A stretch of 25,535 nucleotides of DNA, taken from the NCBI GenBank assembly GCA_029864385.1, contig JAOTTL010000034.1:1-25535 (forward strand), written 5' to 3'. The number at the start of each line of letters is the position of its first letter. Position 1 is the first letter of the stretch. The notes under the pieces were generated by a model. That model ran no database searches and was not told the DNA's origin. It saw nothing but the letters and a program-made list of their open reading frames with translations. The stretch comes from SG8-41 sp029864385. Lineage in GTDB: Bacteria; Pseudomonadota; Gammaproteobacteria; Burkholderiales; SG8-41. Shown here piece after piece: positions 14,535 to 25,332 of the stretch. A program made the translations under genes and the position numbers.

Positions 14535-15893
14535 TTACGAATTGTAGGCGGTCTCGCCGTGATCCGAGATATCCAGACCCTCGGTCTCTTCTTCGTCGGA
14601 AACGCGCAGCCCGATGATCGCGTCGATCACCTTGAGCAGCACGAAGCTGACGATGCCGGTGTAGACCAGCGTGAAGGCGACGCTCAGGATCTGCGTCCAG
14701 ACCTGGCCCCCCATCGACACGCCGTCGGCGTAACCCACGCCGCCGAAGCTGGTCGAGGTGAGGACGCCGATGCCGATTGCGCCGACGATGCCGGCGACGC
14801 CATGCACCCCGAATACGTCGAGCGAGTCGTCATAGCCCAGCATCCGCTTGAGGCTGGTCACCGCCCAGAAGGAGATGATACCTGCGGCGATGCCGAGGAT
14901 GATGGACCCCATCGGACCGGCGTTGCCGCATGCCGGGGTGATTGCCACAAGGCCGGCAATCGCGCCCGTGGCAATACCCAGCAGGCTCGGCTTGCCCTTG
15001 GCGGTCCATTCAATGAACATCCAGGCGAGCGCCGCGCCCGCAGTGGCTAGCGTGGTATTGATCATCGCCAGGCCGGCGGTGCCGTTGGCGGCGACCGCGC
15101 TGCCCGCGTTGAACCCGTACCAGCCCACCCACAGCAGCGATGCGCCGATCAGCGTCAGGGACAAATTGTGCGGTGGCATGGCGACCGTGCCGTAACCCTT
15201 GCGTTTGCCGAGCGCGATCGCGCACATGAGACCGGCGATCCCGGCGTTGATGTGAACCACCGTGCCGCCCGCAAAATCGATCGTGCCCATCGCAGCCATC
15301 CAGCCGCCGCCCCACACCATGTGCGCCATCGGCACGTAGCACAGGGTGAGCCAGGCTGCCATGAACAGCATGACTGCCGAGAACTTCATGCGCTCGGCGT
15401 AGGCGCCGACGATGAGCGCTGGCGTGATCGCGGCAAATGTCAACTGGAAGTTGGCGAACACGAACTCGGGGATAGTGTCTTTCAGCGTGTCAGGTTTTAT
15501 CCCGGATAGGAATAACTTACCCAAGCCGCCGATAAACTTGCCCTCGCCGCTGAATGCCAGGCTGTAGCCGTAAATCGCCCACAGGATGGAGATCAGGCTG
15601 AATATGGCAAAGACCTGCATCAGCACCGATAACGCATTCTTGGTGCGTACCATGCCCGCGTAGAACAACGCCAGGCCCGGTATCACCATCAGCGTAACGA
15701 GCACCGTGGAAATCAGCATCCAGCTGGTGTCGCCGGTATCGAGCTTCTTCGCCTCGAGTGCTGGCGCGGCCGCCGGCGCTGCAGCCATGGTCGCTGCCGC
15801 CGCCGGTTCGGCAGGCTTGTCCTGGGCGTGAGCGGGCAGGCCCGCCAGGCTCAGTGCGCCGAACAGCGCAAGGATTGCAAAAAGTTTCTTCAT
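14535..15893 (-). CDS. amtB: Ammonium transporter (Amt/AmtB family)
   Basis: Inner-membrane ammonium channel of 452 residues. An N-terminal signal peptide appears to be cleaved after AHA (about residue 23), followed by an Ala/Pro-rich linker and about 11 helices. Family residues visible are Asp206 in MGTIDFAGGTVV, pore His214 in VVHINAGIAGL and pore His364 in FGVHGVAGIVGA. It lies 11 bp downstream of glnK on the same strand, the classic glnK-amtB pair in which GlnK blocks the channel under nitrogen sufficiency. Transcription probably comes from the sigma54 promoter upstream of the porin gene, and a strong terminator follows. Confidence 0.97.
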   Translation of the reverse strand: MKKLFAILALFGALSLAGLPAHAQDKPAEPAAAATMAAAPAAAPALEAKKLDTGDTSWMLISTVLVTLMVIPGLALFYAGMVRTKNALSVLMQVFAIFSLISILWAIYGYSLAFSGEGKFIGGLGKLFLSGIKPDTLKDTIPEFVFANFQLTFAAITPALIVGAYAERMKFSAVMLFMAAWLTLCYVPMAHMVWGGGWMAAMGTIDFAGGTVVHINAGIAGLMCAIALGKRKGYGTVAMPPHNLSLTLIGASLLWVGWYGFNAGSAVAANGTAGLAMINTTLATAGAALAWMFIEWTAKGKPSLLGIATGAIAGLVAITPACGNAGPMGSIILGIAAGIISFWAVTSLKRMLGYDDSLDVFGVHGVAGIVGAIGIGVLTSTSFGGVGYADGVSMGGQVWTQILSVAFTLVYTGIVSFVLLKVIDAIIGLRVSDEEETEGLDISDHGETAYNS

Positions 15894-15904
15894 GACATGT
15901 CCCC

Positions 15905-16243
15905 TTAGAGCGCTTCCGCGCCGGTCTCGCCGGTGCGAATGCGGATGACTTGCTCCAGCTCGAAGACGAAGACCTTGCCGTCGCCGATCTTCCCGGTATT
16001 GGCGGATTTCTCGATGGCCTCGATCGCCTGCTCGAGCAATTCGCTCTTGATCGCGGCCTCGATCTTCACCTTGGGCAGAAAGTCCACCACGTATTCAGCG
16101 CCGCGGTAGAGCTCGGTATGCCCCTTTTGCCGTCCGAAGCCCTTGACCTCGGTGACGGTGATGCCGGTCACGCCGATGGCGGACAGTGCCTCACGCACCT
16201 CGTCGAGCTTGAACGGCTTGATGATTGCTGTGACTAGTTTCAT
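15905..16243 (-). CDS. glnK: Nitrogen regulatory protein P-II (GlnK type)
   Basis: 112-residue trimeric signalling protein that senses ATP/ADP and 2-oxoglutarate and controls AmtB. The T-loop spans about residues 37-55 in FGRQKGHTELYRGAEYVVDF, with Tyr51, the uridylylation site. The B-loop is the TGKIGDGKVFV segment, and the protein ends in RTGETGAEAL. Adjacency to amt favours GlnK over GlnB. It shares a predicted sigma54-dependent transcript with the porin and amt. Confidence 0.97.
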   Translation of the reverse strand: MKLVTAIIKPFKLDEVREALSAIGVTGITVTEVKGFGRQKGHTELYRGAEYVVDFLPKVKIEAAIKSELLEQAIEAIEKSANTGKIGDGKVFVFELEQVIRIRTGETGAEAL

Positions 16244-16300
16244 GGGTCTCTCCCAGAGTGTCTCGGGAATCAGTAAGTCGTCTGCGTGCGGTGCGGAGCG

Positions 16301-17113
16301 TCAGAACGATTTGCTGACGTACACGACGAACGCGGAGTCCGCTGTGTCGTAGCCGGTTCCATCAACCCACCAGCTCGTCCCCGTGGGCGACTTCTTGGCA
16401 TCCGTATCCGTGTAGTACGCGCCGATCTCCAGGTCTTTGAGCATTCCCGACTGCACCGCGTAGGTCGCCCCGATCTTCCAGTCGTTGTAGGACACTTCCG
16501 TCCCCAGGGCCTGGGTGCCGTCGTTCTTCACGTCCAAGATTCCATAGTGCGCGTTCACCGAGAAGCCGCTGCTGCCGATCGGGTAATCGGCAAAGAAGTC
16601 GAGATACCAGGTGCCGTCGGTCTTTTGCCCGGGTAGCGGCTGTGCGCCGAAGTAGTCCTTTAGGTTGTACGAATACTTCACCCCGAGAAACTTCCAGCCG
16701 AGCGCACCATAGATCTCCCAGGTATCGGCGTTGGGCACGCCTGGGTTTGCGTTGCCGGGGTAGTAGTAGTAGATGGTGCCGACGTCGTAAGAGAAGTCAC
16801 TCTGCCCGAAGTTTCCCTTGAAGCCGCCGTAGAAGTCCCATTCCATGCTCGAGCGCGTGTACGCCCCGAAATCCTCGAGCCAGCTGACGTTCGACGCCCA
16901 AGTGCCGGCGTACAACCCGCTCGAGTGCTCGTAGTCGAATCCGCCTTGTAGCGCGGGCTTGCCCCCCGTCTGTGCTGTGCCGCGGAAGATGTACTCGCTG
17001 TAGAGCCCGACGTTTGCGGAGAAGGTATGTGGCGAAGCGGGTGTTTGCGCTTGGGCGAGGCCTGAGCCGAACGCCGCCGCAAGCAATCCCGCCGTTACTG
17101 TCTTTTTGATCAT
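16301..17113 (-). CDS. TorF-family putative porin
   Basis: Outer-membrane beta-barrel type protein of about 270 residues. It has a signal peptide (IKKTVTAGLLAAAFGSGLAQ) with likely cleavage after AQA, then alternating aromatic strands such as FSANVGLYSEYIFRGTAQTG, and a C-terminal strand SAFVVYVSKSF ending in Phe, as expected for barrel insertion. ATG at 17113 is chosen because GAAAGGG is 6 nt upstream; the ATG at 17119 would touch the ribosome-binding site. It is the first gene of the porin-glnK-amt group, which suggests it helps nitrogenous solutes cross the outer membrane, although no substrate is shown. Confidence 0.87.
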   Translation of the reverse strand: MIKKTVTAGLLAAAFGSGLAQAQTPASPHTFSANVGLYSEYIFRGTAQTGGKPALQGGFDYEHSSGLYAGTWASNVSWLEDFGAYTRSSMEWDFYGGFKGNFGQSDFSYDVGTIYYYYPGNANPGVPNADTWEIYGALGWKFLGVKYSYNLKDYFGAQPLPGQKTDGTWYLDFFADYPIGSSGFSVNAHYGILDVKNDGTQALGTEVSYNDWKIGATYAVQSGMLKDLEIGAYYTDTDAKKSPTGTSWWVDGTGYDTADSAFVVYVSKSF

Positions 17114-17163
17114 GGTCATCCCTTTCAAAATGAAGGAGGCTGAAATAAATCTTCCGGGTGACC

Positions 17164-17180
17164 AGCACGGACCGTGCCAA
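17164..17180 (-). promoter_or_regulatory. Sigma54 (RpoN) promoter of porin-glnK-amt
   Basis: Minus strand reads TTGGCACG-GTCC-GTGCT. The -24 element matches the consensus fully, the -12 element differs at one base from TTGCW, and the GG and GC dinucleotides are exactly 10 bp apart. Transcription would start near 17153, leaving a leader of about 40 nt before the porin start codon. Confidence 0.85.
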
Positions 17181-17230
17181 AAACTTTAATGCTTCAGAAC
17201 AATCAGTTACAATAACGCGGGGTGAATTTA

Positions 17231-17280
17231 TGCACCGCTTTAGGGCGCCAAATCCGAAGGATGCACCATTGATGTGCTGC
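17231..17280. promoter_or_regulatory. Pair of NtrC-like enhancer sites
   Basis: The better site, TGCACCATTGATGTGCTG (17262-17279), has the GCAC-N-GTGC dyad of NtrC sites. The weaker one, TGCACCGCTTTAGGGCGCC, starts at 17231. They are 31 bp apart, about three helical turns, and lie roughly 78-127 bp upstream of the predicted sigma54 start, a normal enhancer distance. Confidence 0.65.
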
Positions 17281-17402
17281 GCGATCCTGCTCTGATTGAG
17301 GCGCGACGCGCAGAAAGCCTGCGGACGGATCGCCGGGCGGGAGCCGGCTCGCCCAGGCGTTGTGGGAGAATCGAACGCTAGCCCTCGAGTCGATGGAAGG
17401 CC

Positions 17403-17648
17403 ATGGCTGATACGAAGCTTTTCGAAGAGCTCGACCGCAAGATGAAGCAGGTTCTCGCCCAGAGCCCGGCCAGGGACCTCGAGAAGAACCTGCGGGCGCT
17501 GCTTACCGGCGCATTCAGCCGGCTCGAGCTTGTCACCCGCGAGGAATTCGACGTGCAGCGCGAAGTGCTGGCGCGCACGCGCGCGAAGTTGGAAGAGCTC
17601 GAGGCGCAAGTTGCCGACCTCGAGAAACGAATGACCGGTGACCGCTGA
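17403..17648 (+). CDS. ubiK: Ubiquinone biosynthesis accessory factor UbiK (BMFP family)
   Basis: 81-residue protein of the YqiC/UbiK family, which assists aerobic ubiquinone synthesis and binds membranes through a C-terminal coiled coil. FEELDRKMKQVLAQSPARDL and LVTREEFDVQREVLARTRAK are characteristic, and the last third is a leucine-heptad coiled coil. GGAAGG lies just before the ATG. The final codons (MTGDR) and stop are encoded by the first units of a heptamer array, so the extreme C-terminus may have been replaced. It is divergent from the porin operon and upstream of comM. Confidence 0.93.
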   Translation: MADTKLFEELDRKMKQVLAQSPARDLEKNLRALLTGAFSRLELVTREEFDVQREVLARTRAKLEELEAQVADLEKRMTGDR

Positions 17649-17710
17649 CCCGTGACCGGGCGGTGTCCGGCCGCCCGTCGCCCGTCGCCCGTCACCCATC
17701 ACCCATCAGG
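17634..17710. repeat. Heptamer array overlapping the ubiK stop codon
   Basis: Eleven in-register units. The left arm is ACCGGTG, ACCGCTG, ACCCGTG, ACCGGGC. The centre is GGTGTCC, GGCCGCC. The right arm is CGTCGCC twice, CGTCACC, CATCACC, CATCAGG. The arms carry the GTGAC motif in opposite orientation. The ubiK stop (17646-17648) lies within the second and third units. Confidence 0.92.
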
Positions 17711-17792
17711 GCCTTCCGCGTCGTTTCGCGGTACTCCCACGGCCTGGCTCGCCCGTTAAGGGGTCAATGAGGCTCCGTGCAGGGGAGGGCCG

Positions 17793-19292
17793 ATGTCGCT
17801 TGCCGTCGTCTATAGCCGTGCGCTGGCCGGTGTCGAGGCGCCGCTGGTTACCGTGGAGTCGCACCTCGCGAATGGCCTGCCAAGCTTCACCAGCGTCGGG
17901 CTGCCCGAGACGGAGGTCAAGGAGGCGAAGGACCGCGTGCGTGCGGCGTTGCAGAACGCGCGCTTCGAATTCCCGGCGCGGCGCATCACGGTCAATCTTG
18001 CGCCTGCCGATCTGCCAAAGGAGTCCGGCCGCTTCGACTTGCCAATCGCGCTCGGAATACTCGCCGCGTCCGGCCAGCTTCCAACGGAGGCGCTGGCTGG
18101 CTGCGAATTTGCTGGCGAGCTTGCCCTGACCGGGGAGTTGCGCCCCATCCGCGGGGCGCTCGCGATGGCGCTGACCGCGGCCCGCGAGGGCCGCGCGTTC
18201 GTGCTCCCCGAAGCCAATGCGCGCGAGGCCGCTTTGGTGGAGCGGGCAACGGTCTATCCGGCGAGATCGCTGCTCGACGTGTGCGCTCATCTCACCGGGC
18301 GCTCGCCGCTCGCGCGCTGTGCCGGGGGGCACGCCGGGAGCCGCAACTGCTATCCGGACCTGCAGGACGTGAAAGGACAGGCCCACGCCAAGCGGGCGCT
18401 CGAGGTTACGGCCGCGGGCGGGCACAGCCTGCTCATGGTCGGGCCGCCCGGCACGGGCAAAACCATGCTTGCTGAGCGGCTGCCGGGCATTTTGTCGCCG
18501 ATGACACAGGATGAAGCGCTGGCAAGCGCCGCCATTCAGTCGCTCGGCAGCGCCGGATTTCACATTGCCCGCTGGCGGCAGCGTCCTTTCCGTGCGCCGC
18601 ACCACACGGCTTCCGCCGTCGCGCTCGTCGGAGGCGGCAGCCAGCCGCGGCCGGGCGAGATCTCGATGGCCATGCACGGCGTGCTTTTTCTCGACGAGCT
18701 GCCGGAATTCGACCGCAAGGTGCTCGAGGTGCTGCGCGAGCCGTTGGAATCAGGGCGCATCAGCGTTTCGCGCGCGGCACGCCAGGCGGAGTTCCCTGCG
18801 GAGTTTCAGCTGGTGGCGGCGATGAACCCCTGCCCGTGTGGCTACCTTGGACACACCAATGGCCGCTGCCGCTGCACACCCGGGCAGGTTGCACGTTACT
18901 GCGGCAGGATTTCCGGACCGCTGCTCGATCGAATCGACCTTCAGATCGAGGTGCCGGCGGTGCCGCAGGAAGAACTCGTGCACAAGGCGCGGGGCGAGAG
19001 TTCCGCGATCATACGCGAACGCGTCGCGGCCGCGCGTGCGCGTCAGCTCGAGCGCCAGGGCAAGCCCAACTTTGCGCTATCGAGCCGCGAAGTGGATCGG
19101 TGTTGCACGCCGGATGCCCGCGGCGCAGCGGTATTGAAGCAGGCGATCGCGCGTCTCGGGCTCTCGGCCCGCGCGTATCACCGCATTCTCAAAGTGGCGC
19201 GTACGATTGCCGACCTCGCAGAGGAGGAGGCGTTGTCCGCAGTGCAGGTGGCGGAGGCAATCCAGTACCGGCGCTTCGAGCGCACCCCCTAA
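17793..19292 (+). CDS. comM: YifB/ComM-family Mg-chelatase-like AAA+ ATPase
   Basis: 499-residue ATPase. ComM is a hexameric helicase that promotes branch migration during integration of transformed DNA in naturally competent bacteria. The N-terminal ChlI/Lon-protease-like domain is at about 1-170, Walker A GPPGTGKT at 217-224, Walker B LFLDEL near 298-303, and a Cys-rich motif NPCPCGYLGHTNGRCRCTP follows. The C-terminal domain ends with the family's ARAYHRILKVARTIADL. A strong AGGGGAGG precedes the ATG. It lies 144 bp after ubiK, separated by an array, and a second array begins 7 bp after its stop codon. Confidence 0.95.
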   Translation: MSLAVVYSRALAGVEAPLVTVESHLANGLPSFTSVGLPETEVKEAKDRVRAALQNARFEFPARRITVNLAPADLPKESGRFDLPIALGILAASGQLPTEALAGCEFAGELALTGELRPIRGALAMALTAAREGRAFVLPEANAREAALVERATVYPARSLLDVCAHLTGRSPLARCAGGHAGSRNCYPDLQDVKGQAHAKRALEVTAAGGHSLLMVGPPGTGKTMLAERLPGILSPMTQDEALASAAIQSLGSAGFHIARWRQRPFRAPHHTASAVALVGGGSQPRPGEISMAMHGVLFLDELPEFDRKVLEVLREPLESGRISVSRAARQAEFPAEFQLVAAMNPCPCGYLGHTNGRCRCTPGQVARYCGRISGPLLDRIDLQIEVPAVPQEELVHKARGESSAIIRERVAAARARQLERQGKPNFALSSREVDRCCTPDARGAAVLKQAIARLGLSARAYHRILKVARTIADLAEEEALSAVQVAEAIQYRRFERTP

Positions 19293-19298
19293 TTCCCT

Positions 19299-19368
19299 GT
19301 TCAAAGTTCAAGGTTCAAGGTTCACGGTCCAAACCCGGAACCCGGAACCCGGAACACAGAACTCGGAA
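19299..19368. repeat. Heptamer array between comM and the Bcr/CflA gene
   Basis: Ten in-register units. The left arm is GTTCAAA, GTTCAAG twice, GTTCACG, GTCCAAA. The right arm is CCCGGAA three times, CACAGAA, CTCGGAA. The right arm on the other strand reads TTCCGGG, so the GTTC motif points in both directions from the centre. It forms the 5' untranslated region of the exporter gene. Confidence 0.92.
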
Positions 19369-19434
19369 GCCGGGGCGGGACCGCCCCGCGGCGCTCCGGT
19401 AAAATCACGGTCTTTCGAGCCGGCCCACTGCTCC

Positions 19435-20661
19435 TTGTCGACTGCATCCCGCCCCAGCGCGTTCCTGCCGCTGCTCATTGCCGGCCTGGCAACGATCGGG
19501 CCGTTTTCGATCGACACGTACCTGCCGTCGTTTCCGGCGATGGCCGATGCGCTCGACACCACGCCGCTCCTCGTGCAGCAGACGCTGACGGCGTACCTTT
19601 TGCCCTATGCGGGGATGATGCTGTTCCACGGTGCGGTCTCCGATTCGTTCGGGCGGCGGCGGCCGATTCTGGCGGGCGTGGCGGGCTTCGCGCTTGCTTC
19701 GGTGGGTTGCGCGTTGGCGCCGAGCATCGGGATGCTCCTCTTCTTCCGCGCGCTGCAAGGCCTGCTCGCCGGCGTCGGTATGGTCCTCGGGCGCGCCATC
19801 ATCCGCGACTGCTACCACGGGCACGAGGCGCAGCGGTTAATGTCGCAAGTCCTGATGATCTTCGCCATCGCGCCGGCAGTGGCCCCGATCATCGGCGGCT
19901 GGCTTCACACCTGGTTCGGCTGGCGCGCGAACTTCTGGTTTCTCGCGGGGCTCGGCGTCGTTTTGTTCCTGGCGTGCCTGCGCTACCTGCCCGAGACGCA
20001 TCCCCCGCACGCGCGGCATCCGTTCGCGTCCGCGCCGCTCATCGCGGCCTACCGCCACGTCGCGTTTAACCGACGCTTTCTACTGCTGGCCGGGGCGGCG
20101 GCGATCAATTTCGCGGGGTTCTTCATTTACATTCTCTCCGCGCCGGCATTCATCTATCGCCATCTGGGCCTCGAGATCCACCAGTTCGCGTGGCTGTTCA
20201 TGGCCGGCGTCGTCGGAATGGTGATTGGCGCCTATCTTTCGGGCCGGCTTGCTGGCCGGATCTCGCCGCAGCGTGCGGTGAAGCTTGGCTACACCATCAT
20301 GTTCGGAGCGGCGCTCTACAATGTGCTCTACTGTGTGTGGTTTCCGCCGCTGCTGCCGTGGTCCATCATCCATCAGGCGGTCTACGCGGTGGGTTTGACG
20401 ATCACCATGCCGGCGATCACGTTGCTGCTGCTCGATCTCTTCCCGCGCAACCGCGGCATGGCATCTTCGCTGCAAGGCTTCGTGCACTCACTCTTTTCAG
20501 CCGTGAACGCAGGGGTGATTTCACCCTTGTTGTCGGGCACGGCAGCGATGCTGGCGGGAGGAACGCTGGGGCTGCTTGCCGCAGGTTTCGGGTTCTGGTG
20601 GATTTACGCCAGCCTGCCACCGGCACCGGTTGCGGCCGGGCAGAGCGTGGCGAGCGATTAA
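19435..20661 (+). CDS. Bcr/CflA-family multidrug efflux MFS transporter
   Basis: Inner-membrane drug:H+ antiporter of the 12-TMS DHA1 group, about 408 residues. The N-terminus LATIGPFSIDTYLPSFPAMA is the Bcr/CflA signature, followed by GAVSDSFGRRRPILAGV (motif A), RALQGLLAGVGMVLGRAIIR, and a second half with ASSLQGFVHSLFSAVNAG. No ATG lies before the conserved N-terminus; TTG at 19435 gives MSTASRPSAFLPLL and is the best start, though its ribosome-binding site is poor. The open frame upstream translates the heptamer array and is not believed. A candidate -10 (GTAAAAT, near 19400) follows the array. Confidence 0.9.
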   Translation: MSTASRPSAFLPLLIAGLATIGPFSIDTYLPSFPAMADALDTTPLLVQQTLTAYLLPYAGMMLFHGAVSDSFGRRRPILAGVAGFALASVGCALAPSIGMLLFFRALQGLLAGVGMVLGRAIIRDCYHGHEAQRLMSQVLMIFAIAPAVAPIIGGWLHTWFGWRANFWFLAGLGVVLFLACLRYLPETHPPHARHPFASAPLIAAYRHVAFNRRFLLLAGAAAINFAGFFIYILSAPAFIYRHLGLEIHQFAWLFMAGVVGMVIGAYLSGRLAGRISPQRAVKLGYTIMFGAALYNVLYCVWFPPLLPWSIIHQAVYAVGLTITMPAITLLLLDLFPRNRGMASSLQGFVHSLFSAVNAGVISPLLSGTAAMLAGGTLGLLAAGFGFWWIYASLPPAPVAAGQSVASD

Positions 20662-20681
20662 GTCCGGGGACGCGAGGGTGC

Positions 20682-21227
20682 ATGCACGAGATCGAGAGCT
20701 GGGCCGACGAGAAGCGCTCCGCCTACCTCTATCGCATCGTCGCGGCGAGGGAAGCCGGAACGCCGCGGCAGGCTCTATTCAACGAACTGGCGCAGGAGGC
20801 GGAGCGTCAGGCAGCCATCTGGGATCGTCATGCGCGCAAGGCCGGCCGCGCCGTTCCGGAGTCGTACTCTCCCGATACTCGAGCACGACGGGTCGCCGCG
20901 TTGGTGCGCTGGCTCGGAGTGCGCCCGCTGCGCGGTGTGCTGACCGCAATGAAGATGCGCGGGATGTCGCTCTACACGCATGCTTCCCACGGCCACGTTG
21001 TGCCCCCGACACGCTCGCCTAGCCGGCTCGAGCCACGCCCAAGGTTCAACGTTCAAAGTTCAAGGTTGAACCGCGAACACAGGACCCGGAACTCGGAACC
21101 TGGAACCTGGAACCTGGAACCTGGAACCTGGAACTTGGAACTTGGAACCCGGAACGCCGGCAATGCCGGTCAGCATTGCTCCCACGGCAGTCCTTCGACC
21201 CGTCAACCGGTCTTGGCATTGCGGTGA
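20682..21227 (+). pseudogene. Truncated ferritin-like/VIT1 (CCC1) family gene running into a repeat array
   Basis: MHEIESWADEKRSAYLYRIV and the following ELAQEAERQAAIWDRHARKA resemble the N-terminal ferritin-like domain of VIT1/CCC1-family iron/manganese transporters. Recognisable sequence reaches KMRGMSLYTHASHGHVVP (about 21005), the linker normally followed by the membrane VIT1 domain. Instead the frame enters the heptamer array at 21044, encodes low-complexity repeats (EPGTWNLEPGTW) and ends at 21227. The whole membrane domain is absent. A GAGGG ribosome-binding site suggests the fragment could still be translated. Transport is impossible without the VIT1 domain; a residual ferritin-like role is speculative. 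Confidence 0.65.
21044..21155. repeat. Heptamer array at the broken end of the VIT1-like gene
   Basis: Sixteen perfectly in-register 7-bp units: GTTCAAC, GTTCAAA, GTTCAAG, then GTTGAAC, CGCGAAC, ACAGGAC, CCGGAAC, TCGGAAC, five CTGGAAC, two TTGGAAC and CCGGAAC. The left arm has GTTC, the right arm GAAC. Immediately after, CCGGCAATGCCGG (21157-21169) is a 13-bp palindrome just past the ancestral rhodanese stop. Confidence 0.94.
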
Positions 21228-21406
21228 TGGTCCTCCTCGAGCTCGCCCTCGAAGCCGTGCAGGACGTTGTAGACGTGAGTAAAGCCCGCCTCTTCGAGCG
21301 CCCGGCCCACGTCGAGCGAGCGGTTGCCGCTGCGGCAATCGATGAAGATTGTGTTGAGATTATTCTTCAAGAACGCGTAAGCCTCTTTGGGTTCGAAGTG
21401 CTTCAT
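21170..21406 (-). pseudogene. Rhodanese-like sulfurtransferase pseudogene (internal deletion plus TGG-to-TGA stop)
   Basis: The open part (21203-21406) reads MKHFEPKEAYAFLKNNLNTI, FIDCRSGNRSLDVGRALEEA, GFTHVYNVLHGFEGELEEDH and HRNAKTG-stop. In the rhodanese family FIDCRSE and the active-site loop LICRSGNRS are separated by roughly 55-60 residues; here the two CRS sites are fused and the middle is missing. After the TGA the same frame continues RVEGLPWEQC and then TGA (21170-21172), the usual family tail, normally preceded by Trp at the stop position. So two lesions are visible. The active-site loop CRSGNRS survives in sequence, but the fold could not be complete. The reconstruction relies on remembered family sequences. 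Confidence 0.75.
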
Positions 21407-21408
21407 CG

Positions 21409-21444
21409 CATAATTTCGCTCGCTGGATCGCGAGCGAAATTATG
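21409..21444. repeat. Perfect 15-bp inverted repeat upstream of metH
   Basis: CATAATTTCGCTCGC (21409-21423) and GCGAGCGAAATTATG (21430-21444) flank the loop TGGATC. It lies between the start of the minus-strand rhodanese remnant and metH, about 95 bp before the metH start. No T-run follows on either strand. It may be an operator, an mRNA leader hairpin or a deletion scar. Confidence 0.8.
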
Positions 21445-21537
21445 AGGCCATGCAGTGAGGCCGTGCCAGCCACGGGCGGTTTCGCGATAGAATCAACCCG
21501 TTTCGAATCAGGGGCTTTTCGCCTACCTGGCCTTCGC

Positions 21538-25235
<3,698 letters not shown>

Positions 25236-25254
<19 letters not shown>

Positions 25255-25326
25255 ACGGTGAACAGTGAACAGAGAAGGCTGACGGATGTCCGGTTTTCAC
25301 CGTTTACTGTTTATCGTTCACTCCGT
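25236..25326. repeat. Heptamer array overlapping the metH stop codon
   Basis: Thirteen in-register units. The left arm is CGTGAAC, CGAGAAC, CGTGAAC, GGTGAAC, AGTGAAC. The centre is AGAGAAG, GCTGACG, GATGTCC. The right arm is GGTTTTC, ACCGTTT, ACTGTTT, ATCGTTC, ACTCCGT. The TGAAC core is a hybrid of the GTGAY and GGAAC types. The metH stop (25252-25254) is in the third unit. Confidence 0.92.
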
Positions 25327-25332
25327 TAGGCG

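Noticed and set aside
19207..19434. Upstream extension of the Bcr/CflA transporter frame
   Set aside because: It overlaps the comM 3' end and translates the heptamer array; conservation begins after 19435.
21170..21205. UGA read as Trp or Sec in the rhodanese gene
   Set aside because: Many intact genes here end in UGA, and the gene also lacks its middle, so ordinary pseudogene decay is simpler.
21407..21537. SAH, SAM or cobalamin riboswitch before metH
   Set aside because: None of the conserved cores I know for these families could be found; only the 15-bp inverted repeat is present.
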